From Lotus japonicus (lineage: Eukaryota; Streptophyta; Magnoliopsida; Fabales; Fabaceae), in NCBI RefSeq assembly GCF_012489685.1, contig NC_080041.1, positions 38,429,780-38,493,779 on the forward strand: 64,000 nt of DNA. The letters run 5' to 3'. Position 1 is the stretch's first letter. Every line of letters starts with the position of its first letter. The notes below the pieces were generated by a model. It did not search any database and was not told the DNA's origin. It worked only from the letters and a program-made list of their open reading frames with translations. A program made the translations under genes and the position numbers. Positions 32,813 through 43,095 of this stretch are shown one piece after another.

Positions 32813-33110
32813 AACAGAAGGGAAAACGGAACCCAAGCCGCATTGAGCAGCAATTTATAAAAATTTGGGGTCCAAGCGATTATTTTATTAGTTAATTCAT
32901 GTCACCTCTCAGCTTTTTCGCATAGGTGAAATCATGGCCCTAAAAAGGCTATAACTGTCAGCTAGTGGAGAAGTCATCAGACGTTATGGCTGCTGATTGG
33001 ACTTGAAGATCGAATGGTCGAGAGCACAAAGCATTTGAATCGTTGGAATCGAACGGCTGCGAAAAAAAAATGCTTGGTGTCTTTGAGCTAAAGCAGTCGA
33101 CAACCAACAT

Positions 33111-33120
33111 TTTTGGGGGG
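33111..33120 (+). promoter_or_regulatory. Polypurine tract of the Tat element
   Basis: TTTTGGGGGG followed by CAAC and then the 3' LTR at 33125; serves as plus-strand primer. Confidence 0.7.
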
Positions 33121-33124
33121 CAAC

Positions 33125-33934
33125 TGTTAAGCCAAAATTACAAGTACTACAATTCTCGACACCATGGTGCAAAAGTGGTTGCTCGACAGAAAGGGTTGGG
33201 CAAAGCCGGCATCTCAGCACACGATGTCCCTCAAAGACAAGTCAGTAAAAGCCATAACTCGACACACTCAGAAGATGAAGAAATCTCGATCATCTTAATG
33301 GAAGAGGTAGTTACCGAATAACCAGCAACTACAAGCACGTGCGTACACCCACGATGCCACGAATAGCAACGGTTGCCCACGACTCGGAACCATCCACGTG
33401 GCAATAGAGTCACGTGCGCGAAGACCATCGGCTAAACGTGGGGTATGGCGCCAACATTCAAAACCCACGAAGCCATCGTGCATCCAAGGAAAACCGCCAA
33501 GAGGGCAGAAAGAACAATATAAATAGAGGAAGCAGCAGCAGAAGAAGGGGTTCCCAACTCAAACTCTGAAAAATTCACCAGAAAGCTCTAATGTCCGCAT
33601 CAATGAGACTCAAGGAGAAAAACGTGATGATCGAGGAGTATGTTGCAGAACCAACGCTTTAATTTCTCTGCATTTCAGTTTGTTAATTCCCAGTTCTTAT
33701 GTGTAGCTTGTTTTGTCGAAATTTGCTCTCATGTTATTTTAGTTTGCTTGACTGTTTTGTAATCGACTCATATTCAATAAAGTCCAGTTTCGTTTGAAGT
33801 TGTTTATTGTTGTCGAGAACACATCCGTTCACACACTACACTTTGGCAAAGCGTTTTCTCAAAAGGACCCTGAAATCTAAACTTCCTTTAGTCGAACTAA
33901 GAGGATATTTGTTTACCAAAAATCCGTGTAAACA
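33125..33934 (+). repeat. 3' LTR of the Tat element
   Basis: 810 bp, five substitutions and one 5-bp gap compared with the 5' LTR. Followed by target duplication GAGGG at 33935-33939. Confidence 0.95.
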
Positions 33935-34255
33935 GAGGGTACTTTATCCGTGTGGCGCCGGAGGTCACTACGCTGAAATCGGATCGGAGTGGATAAGAAT
34001 TGAAATGGTTTCCGGAATTTGGGATGAGATTGTAATTTGGGATCGGAAATCAGGGAATTCCAGGATTTGCAGACGCATCGGAATCGTAAAAGAGACTTCA
34101 CGGGAAGCCTGCAGAGGATATCTTCCACGAGCTCGGATGGAAGGGTTGGAAGCGGTGGCGCGTGAAGCGAGTCGCCGGGAGGATTGGAAGAGGGAGAGAG
34201 TGAAGGTGGTGGTGTTAGGGGTTCCACCGTCGTTGGTGTCACCACCTGGCGCCAT
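33935..34255 (-). pseudogene. F-box gene FBX2, 5' part
   Basis: Holds the start region (MAPGGD) and the F-box ([21 protein letters not shown], then [12 protein letters not shown]). Compared with FBX1 it has one extra G early on, which shifts the start Met out of register with the F-box, and a deletion of about 34 bp after ISDPK that shifts the frame again. Together with the 17205-17982 part this was one gene before the Tat insertion. Confidence 0.9.
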
Positions 34256-34464
34256 TTGTGATTGAAGAAGATGAAACGACCATGTAATATTTTTTAAAAT
34301 AAACTGATTACCACTTTTCTTTTTTGAAGTGGGCCACAACCACAAGGGCCACATATCAAACTACATATATACCCCTCCTTTTTTAGCTGTTGGAACAAGG
34401 TGCAGTTTTGAACAAAAATAAAAATAAAAGGGTGCAGTTTCCTTTGATTTGGAATTGAAAACAC

Positions 34465-36359
34465 TAGGGTTGTCCAACGAATGGCTTCGGTCGGTTTTAG
34501 GCTGAAAATATCGGTTTGGTCAGTTGAAAAATAAAACAACAAAGGGGTTACTATTTGTTCAGTGTCACTAGGTTCCTAGAGTTTGGTTTTGTGGAGTAAC
34601 GATTTCACCGGGTAGGTATAATCAGGTAAAAAAAATCCAAAAAATAAAAATAATTAAGATGATGAGTTCAAGCCAAGTTGGTTTCCACTAAAATCTAATA
34701 AAATCGTAACAGAGATGGGTCTGTTTGATTGTGTTCTCAATTTTCTTGTTTCCAAAACTGTTCTGTAAAATACTTTTTGATAACTATTTTTAAGAATAAA
34801 AAATGAAAAAAACTTGTTTGGTAATATGATTTTAAAAACAAGAAAACTTGTTTGATCAATTTGTTCTTAAAACATGTTTTAGACAAGAAAATTGAAAACT
34901 TGTTTGGGTGTATGTTAAATAATTTTTATTCCACAGGCCACACATATGTACATTCATAGCATCAACTTGTCGTTTTTCACACCACTACAATTAGTGCTGC
35001 CATAGTGCCATTTAATTGAAAGTGATGAGATTGAAAACCCTAGACAATGATAAAGCCCATCATGAAAATATGAGATCGTTGGGGCCAATCACATGAAAAC
35101 AACATTTATAAAATCATGTATCATGAATAAAACTCAAATTTCTGTGTAAAGTAAACAACACAACACACAAGAGAGTGAACAGAGAATATATTAAAAGAGC
35201 ACAAGCCACAAACACAAACCACCGGAACAAACAAAGAAAGCGGCGGAGTGGAGAGAAGACAAGGGATGTGTGCTGCGATGGTGTTTAAAACTCTTTAATT
35301 GTCTAATGTCTAATTCCACTTAATTACATACATGTCATTAATGAGAGAAAATATGTTCTCCGTGTTTTAATTATTTTCAAAATAAAAAAAAAACAAAAAC
35401 AACTTTTTTCTGTTTTGGTTTTTCTGTTCTAAAAACAAAAAAATAAGAAACTGTTTTTAAATCAATTATGAAAAAACAATTTTGTCAAACAAGTTTTATT
35501 GTTTTTTAATTTTATAAAACAGAAAATTGTTTTTAAAAACAAAAATCAAACAGGCCCTTAACCAAAAATTAAAATCTTTGCAGAAGATGGTTTAAAAAAT
35601 AAAAGAAAATAAGAAGGGAGAAACCCTATTGCAACATTTTATCTCCTTCAATGGGTGAATGCATCTTCAACTCAAAATCTTGACGAAGATCGATGGCTCG
35701 AATGGTGATTCTGAGCGAATCTACTACCGATGGCACGAACGATGGTTGAGTTCTCGAAGACCAGAGCTCAAATTGAGGCAACAATGATGATTTAGGACGA
35801 ATCTACTAGAAGCATGGGATCTTCGAATTGGTGGAGTGGAGCATGTATCGAATGGCAGAAGAAAATTGGTTGCTAGCTAAATCTGGGTGAGTGTGTTGTA
35901 GTGTGCGTAGAAGAAGAGATGCAAAGGCAATCAAGGTTTTCGTTTATGCTATTCTAGGTGGTATGCGATGCGAAGTGAAGGGTTAAAGAGAAATGGCGCT
36001 AGCCGCTAGGGCCCACTAAGATTACATGATAATGTTACAATGGTGAGTGAGAGAGAGAAGAGTGAAGGTGTGTGTGTGTGTGACAACGCTTGGGTTAGTG
36101 AACTGAGTGCGAAGAGTGTTTTTTTTTTCGGTAAAAGGCTGGTTTTTTTATAAGCGGCTGGGTTTCCTTATGATTGGGCCTAGGCTGAATTTTTTAACAT
36201 AGTTACTTAGGTCGGTTCGGTCAACCGACCGCACCAACCCTAACCAAATCACTCCCTTGAATTGGCCAAGCCCACGATCGACTCGGCCCGACCCAAGTGC
36301 CGAAGAAATTCACGGATTGCACGGTTTTAGTTCTAGCCGGTGTGTTTTGGACAGCCATA
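34465..36359. mobile_element. hAT element (unit 2 copy) with nested MITE
   Basis: The left end TAGGGTTGTCCAA and the complement of the right end TATGGCTGTCCAA are inverted. The 8-bp flanks GAAAACAC (34457-34464) and GAAAACAT (36360-36367) match at 7 of 8. Homologous to 5667-6724 apart from an 841-bp MITE at 34717-35557 found only here. Contains a GT repeat at 36068-36082. No transposase ORF. Confidence 0.76.
34717..35557. mobile_element. MITE nested in the unit 2 hAT copy
   Basis: The left end GGGTCTGTTTGATTG and the complement of the right end GGGCCTGTTTGATTTTTG are inverted repeats; arms are rich in 'ttttaaaaacaag' and complements. Absent from unit 1 (5920 region), so it inserted after duplication. 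Same end type as 4949-5397. Target duplication not clear. Confidence 0.62.
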
Positions 36360-36367
36360 GAAAACAT

Positions 36368-37432
36368 TGGACCTTCAACAGCTTTGAGAATTATTGGACA
36401 GCCCCATGATGCAAATAACTCTTGTTAAAGAACATAAAAGATAGAAAAACAACTGATTCAGTTAAACAAATTTTTATCATGTTAGAAACAAATTCAAAAT
36501 CCCCACTTACTGTTGTGAGAGATTATCACCTTTCCAAACATAAGGAAGAGATGGTGCTCATGGATGGACAGTTCACTACAGAGTTCATAACTCCAGTGGA
36601 TATTACATGCCACTAGGGAATCACTGTTGGTTGTTAAGCCCCTTTCTAGCCAATTCAGAACCTTTCCTTTCAAATTTTTGAGCCACAGGTGTTGTTCTTG
36701 TTTCCCTCATTACATGGAATCCTATGAGCAAGCTATTAAAGAAGCCCAACTACATTAAATTAAATAGAATGTCATAAGTAATGGAACAAAAGGAATGGAA
36801 AACAGAAAGTACAAGCCAAATATAGGGAACCTCCCAAATATAGCGCACAATACATGAGATGCCCACATATCCTACCTTAACATTCAACAATGTACATAGC
36901 TCTCCAAAACTCATTGAGGCAACTATAAATTTACCCCGGCCAGGTCACAACGACATCATCACTAAAACATAGCTACTGCCTACTGGGTGAGTTCATTAAA
37001 AAAAAAAAAGATCCCTGAGATCAATGAAGATCAAACGTTTTCACATTATGTCTTGGTATTCTCCTTCAATGCCAAGAAAAAGGAAGCCAGTGATCCTTGA
37101 TGTATTTTTCCTCATAAACAGAATTGTATGTTTAGCTAAACATTGGAAGCTAAAAGGATAAAGATGATTGTTAGAAACTACTACTATATCATATTACAAG
37201 CATAAGACTAGGATAGAAGTTATATTTACTAGGCTTCATCTGTCAATGCTAAATGAAAATCACAATAAACGTGCTGGCTGTCCTTTTGGGGGAAAATGCA
37301 GCTTATTATGTCTTTTGTTGTTCCAGTTAGTAACATCTAAGTGATCTAACCATTGGTAAAACCAAAAAAGCAACCAGCTCATTTATAGGCCACCAAGTCA
37401 ACAAAGTTTTAGATTTCGTTGGCAAAGGGAGG
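36368..37432. other. Conserved spacer of the tandem unit
   Basis: Paralogous to 6725-7440 and 8960-9600. It contains the empty site for the MITE at 9220-9482 (near 37301-37313). No gene seen. Confidence 0.5.
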
Positions 37433-37650
37433 GTAAGAGGTAGCATTCCAGGATCCCTTGGCCTTCCAAACACGGTATGAGTCTTCCCTGACCCACTAGA
37501 CCCCAGTGCCACTAACATTCCATTTCTACCCTTAAGAAACTCCTCCACTATGGGTCTCACCTTCTCTCATAAACTTCAAACTAGAACCACGATCAAACTG
37601 TTTGCTAGGAGAACCACCAATTATGAAAACATTGTGAGAGTTAGAATACC
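37433..37650 (-). pseudogene. Kinesin motor exon with intact P-loop (unit 3)
   Basis: The best-preserved kinesin fragment: on the minus strand RPIVEEFLKGRNGMLVAL, then GSSGSGKTHTVFG and RPRDPGMLPL. GSGKTHT is the kinesin ATP-binding loop; the wording is closest to what I recall of plant KIN-6 motors. Upstream, VYE and KVRPIVEE are separated by a 2-base insertion that breaks the frame. No further motor exons (switch I, switch II, microtubule-binding) follow, so this is a fragment. The same exon in units 1 and 2 is more decayed. Confidence 0.74.
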
Positions 37651-37683
37651 GTTACGATTACCTGGAATGTACCCTCGGCCTTC

Positions 37684-38443
37684 CAATCAGGTTCTTTCTG
37701 CCGCATTACATGTCAATTTCTGCAAGTGCTACAAAGTAACAATAATTCCTTGAATAGAAAGATGAGAATCTGTTATAAGAATTTTATTCAATATAGAGCC
37801 ATCAGACTCATAGCTAAAGCATAACATTCAAAAATAAAACATGAAGGAATTTAAATTCCAATACCAATCAGTCTAATTTTTCAAGGTTCCATAATTTTCA
37901 TATTTTGGTTACAGTACAAAGCATTTCTTGCAGGTTGATGCTAATGAACAAAAAGCTACCTGTTGTAGCCAAGAGTCAATCAAAATACTAAATTACAACA
38001 AAACCTATTATTGAAAGTAAAATTCTAATACCCAGGAATGAGATTTACAAATTGCAACCCTATTAACTAATGAATTATGACAGCATTCTTCTCTTAAATC
38101 TACCATGCCATCTCCTATGAAGCCTTTATTACTTCAAGCTTTATATCTAAGACCAGATAAATAAGTACGCTAGCAACATCACAGAATGCTTATAACAAAT
38201 GCATGCCAAATTACAGTGAACTTACTATCTGTCTTTCTCTTGTCCCTTCTGGTGGCATAATACCATGTATCCTTTCAACCTCTGCAGCACGATACCTGAA
38301 TAAAAAATAAAGCCTAATATATAAATTCAAATTCCCATAAAAGAAAAAACAGCAAGAAAATTCATAGAACGTAACACCCAGAGACACCTGATCCATTTTG
38401 ATCCCAAGATCACATGATGCGAAATCTCCTCCAACTTTCAATA
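37684..38443 (-). pseudogene. LON-domain gene remnants (unit 3)
   Basis: Minus strand. 38226-38295 matches the intact exon at 62488-62557 and is still open (YRAAEVERIHGIMPPEGTRE). About 38393-38443 matches exon 62655-62704 but has an in-frame TGA and has lost both splice sites. 37684-37730 is a diverged piece of exon 61511-61586 running into the kinesin fragment. Non-functional. Confidence 0.72.
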
Positions 38444-39881
38444 AGCATATTATGTTGCACGTTGAAATATTAAAAAGATTAAAGAAAGAAAAATCTATTT
38501 TACTAAAATCCAAGTTAAAAAGGAATTTTCTTAGGAGCCTCACCTTAGACCATTAACAACAATCTACCGGTGACAAAACTTTAAATGAGAAACACCATGA
38601 ATTCTGACTCTTACGAGTGAACTCGTTCAACTAAATAATTTGTCCAAGAAATTCTTTAGACCTTCTGGCATGTATGTTTAGACAAGCATAAGTTATTGGT
38701 TTGAAAATTTTTGCTGTATGGATTCATCAAAACATGTTGCCAGAAAAAGATGTGGTTAAAATATGTTACTGTGAACTGTGTACACAATCAAGATCATGAC
38801 AAAATGCAGATTATTTGCTTTATAATATAGTTCCATAGTTTATATAGTCAATTGACTCAATTCTCACTTATCTCAACATAGTTTGAGAAAACTATTGTTG
38901 GATCAAGGAAGCACATATAGAAGAAAAGAAAGAATCTTGTAGAGAAAGCAGAGAAGAAGAGTAAATTTGTCCAATGCAGACATCTCTGACCTATACCCTA
39001 AATCTCCAGGCTACATACGAGAGGTCCTTGTCCATCCTTTTCCTCAACTAACTTCTCTTAAAATCATATTCTCTACTATTCGCATTTATATAGCCAGTAC
39101 ACCCAGTAACCACACTCACTATCTTCTAACATCAGTGACTAACTTCCATTCTGTTACTACTAACATTACACTTTAAAATAGTAGCCGCTACATATTGTAA
39201 CCACACTAGACACGTATTTTTGTCTCACACATCATGGAGAGTGGAGACCATAAATCAACATTGCTGCATTTTAAATTTTTTTACTTCTACTTTTTGAGCT
39301 TTTATATCAATAGTTAGATAAATAATTGCATTTTATCATGGTAATCCAAACACCACCAAACATGTGGATCAGTTGGCCAGGAGTAGAACCAGCTTAACAA
39401 GATGCCCCTTGTTCAAGCCTTGGGTGTGAGGCAGTGTTAAATACTCAGAGGCGGAGTTTTGCCACCAACAGTGGTCCTACTTGCCTCAAGCAGGATTGCC
39501 TCTCATGCAGGATACTTCTGATCTAGACAAAAAAAGAATCAAGAGATAAAATCCTAGCTCCTGGGTTTGGAAAAGCGAGCAATTTAAAGATTGTGGTATT
39601 CTTTCAACATTTTGAGAATCTCTTGTAATATGGGGCAATGCACTCTAAAATTGGAAAACAAACAATAAATAGAAACTCTACCAAACCAAATAAGGGGAGA
39701 AGTGTCTCTTTCTAGCAAGTTCAAAGCAAGACCAAAAAATTTAACTTACAAATCTCATCTTCACAGGTTGTCAGAGAAGAGAAGCCCATATAAAAAAATA
39801 GTGAAAACTAAATTTTCACCTCTGATAAAAGCGAACATCTGGAACTGGCTCACACCTACACCAATGGCAGAACTTGAACCA
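38444..39881. other. Spacer of unit 3
   Basis: AT-rich, paralogous to the LON-gene introns at 62705-63815 and to spacers of units 1 and 2. A degenerate small LON exon lies at about 39818-39857. Nothing else recognisable. Confidence 0.5.
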
Positions 39882-39967
39882 AAAGTTTGGGGGAGTTGGG
39901 TTTGGGGCCCCCCTATGGGGCTCCGCGCCCCACTTAAAGTGGGGAAATTACGGAAAAACCCCCTTTA

Positions 39968-40475
39968 CAAGAATACGGAATATTAAATTTCGTATTCAAT
40001 ACGGAATATAAAGTTCCGTATTATATTACTATGTAAATGACAGGGGTTTTTCCAAAACCCATTTCAGCGCTCCAAAACATTTCAAACCCTTGCTCTCCAA
40101 TCTTCGAGACCGACGATCTCCTTGCCTCAATCATCATCTGGAAAGTGTACCATCGTCTCCATCATCAAACCCATTCTCCCCATTCATTGCATTGAACCTA
40201 GAGGTAAGTAAGTTTGGATTTCAACTTGAATTCACCATTTAACTTGGAATTATGGAATCTTGCAACCCTAGGGTAGTCGATTTATGCTTAAGTAGATGTT
40301 ATGTTGGCTGAAATTGTGTATAAATTGGCCTTTGGGGCGAGTTCCATTCATGCAATGTCGTTAATGGATCTCTGGTTCGATACGGAACATAATGTTCCGT
40401 ATTCAATATGAAACTTAATGTTCCGTATTGGATACGAAACTTAATGTTCCGTATTGGATATGAAACTTAATGTTC
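39968..40475. repeat. Left subterminal array of ATACGGAA-type motifs
   Basis: Repeated palindromic units of the kind ATACGGAA / TTCCGTAT at about 39973-40022 and again at 40379-40475. Counterparts lie at the right end. Candidate transposase-binding sites. Confidence 0.6.
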
Positions 40476-40735
40476 CGTATTTGGTGTCTGTTTAGAGTTA
40501 TAAACTTAATTTATAAAATGTTTTTATAAAACTTAATATAATTAGCTTAGTTTATTTATAAAACCTAATCTAATTAGCTTAGTTAATTTATAAAATGTTT
40601 TTAATTTAGTTATAAACATCGTGAATTATTTAGTGATTTTATTTAGAGATTTAATTGAGAAATTTAGTAATTGAGCGAGTATAATTTATTCAGTGAATTT
40701 ATTTAGAAAATGTTTGCTCTGAATATATAGTGAGA

Positions 40736-42980
40736 ATGAAGAACAGAAAGAGGTCTCGAGCTAGTGAGGATGCGGGGCCTACAGAGGATAGACACCGGCG
40801 ATTACATGCTTCTAGCCGGCGCGGCGATCAAGCTGCGACCTCTCACGCGGTTGAGGCTTCAGCTCCAGCTCCAGTTGATTCTATGCAGTCGCCCATGGTA
40901 GAGGCTTCAGCTCCAGCTCCAGTTGAGCCTACTGATCGAGTTCCTACTCCGCCGTCTCCCATGGTTGAGGTACCTCGCCATGAGTCAGCAGGCGAGGAGT
41001 CATCAGGCGAGTCGTCATCCGGCGATGAGTCATCCGGCGATGAGTCATCCGACGAGGAGTCATCCGGCGAGGAGGGGTCATATGACGAGGATAGTATTCC
41101 TCCTCCTGATGTTGATGCTGATGTCGTGCCAGAGGCACAGGGTGGCGAGGAGGACCTGATCCAGAGGTTGCCGCCGTTTCCGGGGGGGCCTGTTGATCTG
41201 TCGCTTCTCACGCATTATGCTGATCACAAGGCTCCCTGGACGTGGCATGCACTCCTACGCACAGACGAGCGGTATGTGGACCGTCGACACTTGAGGGTGG
41301 CCACAGCTGGGGGGAAGGTTTGGAACCTTGCTTGTGATGGTGATTCAGACAGTCACAGGAGGGTTCGAGAGTTGATTGAGCAGACGGGTCTTCATCAGCT
41401 ACCCTGGTGCAGCTACTCGGAGACAGATGCAGGCCTCATTTTGGCCCTTGTGGAGCGATGGCATGAGGAGACTAGTAGCTTCCACATGCCGTTTGGGGAG
41501 ATGACCATCACCCTGGACGACGTGTCGGCTCTTCTCCATCTCCCAATGGGGTCGAGGTTCTATACGCCTGGGAGGGGGGAGAGGGACGAGTGTGCAGCGC
41601 TATGTGCTGAGTTGATGGGAGGATCTGTTGCTCGTTATCATGCTGAGTTTGATAAGAACAGGAGCCAGACTATTCGCTTTGGGGTCTTGCAGACCCTGTA
41701 TGATGCTGCGTTGGAGGGTATGTCTTAATTATTACTTGATTAAATAGTATCTATTATTATTGTATTGTTATTAACTGTTAACTGAATTCATTTCATTGTA
41801 GAGCACCGATATGAGGACGCTGCACGGATTTGGCTGGTGAACCAGCTAGGCGCGACGCTCTTTGCTAGCAAGAGCGGTGGATACCACACGACCGTCTACT
41901 GGATAGGTATGTTGCAGGATCTCGGTCGAGTGTCCGAGTACGCGTGGGGCGCAATTGCGCTCGCTACGTTGTACGACCAGCTTGATCGAGCGTCCAGGAG
42001 GGGGACGGCCCAGATGGGAGGTTTCAGCTCACTCTTGCTAGGATGGGCCTACGAGTACCTTTCTGATCGCGTCATTATCCGGAGGGCGGATCCGGAGTAC
42101 TCACAGGACCAGCCTAGGGCGCGGCGGTGGGTTATGTCCCGGGTCGGGCATGCAGGCCTCGATGAGAGGCGAGTCATGCTCGATGAGCTGACGGTGGATG
42201 ACATTATATGGACCCCATTTGAGGACCATCGGGCTCATCGACCACGGGATCAGAGGGCCATGTATTCTGGCTACATCCGGACGCCATTTGGCCGTGTTGT
42301 TCGACGACATCTACCAGAGAGGGTTCTGCGCCAGTTTGGCTACATCCAGGATGTCCCTCGACACCCCTCCGAGATCCAGACGACTGGGTCCCTTGCTGAG
42401 ACCGCAGATGCTGCCTATGCTGATTTTGTGCCGCACCTGCGCCCTCAGGGGATCCCTGTTACTCATTCGGGAGAGGCTGTGGAGGAGTACATGAGGTGGT
42501 ATGGCGGTGTGTCCCATCGGTTCATCATCCCTGATGATAGGAGGGAGGAGTTCAGTGCTGTGGTAAGTTTGAATTTTATTTTTCATGCAATTGTGATTTT
42601 TTGTTCATGATATTTTATTTGTACACTCACATTTATGTACATTATTTTTGCAGACGGTTGTGCGTCGGGTCGTGGACTTGTTGGAGCAGTCACTGGAGGT
42701 GCCAGATGCTCTTGCAGTTGGCACGCATGCCCGATCCCTCACTGAGAGGGCGCTGGATCTTATTAGATCCAGCGCATTCATCGGTACCCAGGGAGTAGCC
42801 TTTGCTGCTGTCCGAGGAGCTGGAGCTGCAGGAGGCAGAGGTCGTGGAGGTAGAGCCCGTGGAGGCAGAGCCCGTGGAGGCAGAGCCCGTGGAGAGGGTG
42901 CACCTGCAGAGGGCGCTCGTGGAGGCAGAGCTCGTGGACCTAGAGGTCGGAGGGGTGGCGGTAGGGGTCGGGGCGAGTGA
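40736..42980 (+). CDS. PMD / MAIN-like protein encoded by the MULE
   Basis: Three exons in frame (40736-41717, 41802-42562, 42654-42980) give 689 residues. Splice sites fit: donor GTATGT at 41718, acceptor TTGTAG before 41802, donor GTAAGT at 42563, acceptor TTGCAG before 42654. N-terminal: basic start MKNRKRSR, Ala/Pro repeats (VEASAPAPV), acidic Ser/Asp/Glu repeats (SSGDESSGDESSDEESS). Middle, from about residue 155: PMD with HMPFGEMTITLDDVSALLHL and, in exon 2, YWIGMLQDL and EYAWGAIALATLY. C-terminal: RGG-like tail (GGRGRGGRARGGRARGG). Host MAIN and MAIL1 proteins of this family act in the nucleus in silencing and gene control; the role of element-encoded copies is unknown. Only 115 bases separate its stop from the transposase stop. 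Confidence 0.85.
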
Positions 42981-43095
42981 CTGTATATTTGTATATATTT
43001 TTTTGTGTACTTTTATATTATGACATGTGACGACATTGTATGGACTCTTTTTATATTAACCACGCTTTCTATTTCCACCTATTATGTTTGGACTC

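Larger units (their letters stand above)
17983..33934 (+). mobile_element. Tat-lineage Ty3/gypsy retrotransposon with antisense PMD gene
   Basis: Complete insertion: LTRs 17983-18797 and 33125-33934, 5-bp duplication GAGGG (17978-17982 and 33935-33939), primer site at 18801, polypurine tract before the 3' LTR. The order gag, protease, RT, RNase H, a second (archaeal-type) RNase H, integrase is the Tat-clade hallmark. A long 3' region carries antisense genes, known from some Tat elements. The LTRs differ by five substitutions and one 5-bp indel in about 810 bp (about 0.6%), so it is young. Stated length is inflated by a 100-N gap plus about 1.69 kb of repeated sequence; true length is probably near 14.2 kb. 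pol has a nonsense codon and frameshift. Confidence 0.95.
9565..37377. repeat. Segmental duplication unit 2 (inflated by insertions)
   Basis: Same order as unit 1: kinesin remnant (10375), LON remnant (10671), spacer, F-box gene (split), hAT element, spacer. Removing the two gag-only elements, the Tat element and the MITEs leaves roughly 6-7 kb, similar to unit 1. Confidence 0.75.

Noticed and set aside
32689..32853. N-terminal extension of the antisense PMD protein (hydrophobic, starts MLLNAAW)
   Set aside because: It spans the TATA box at 32805-32812; the Met at 32688 (MASNPEQ) is the better start.
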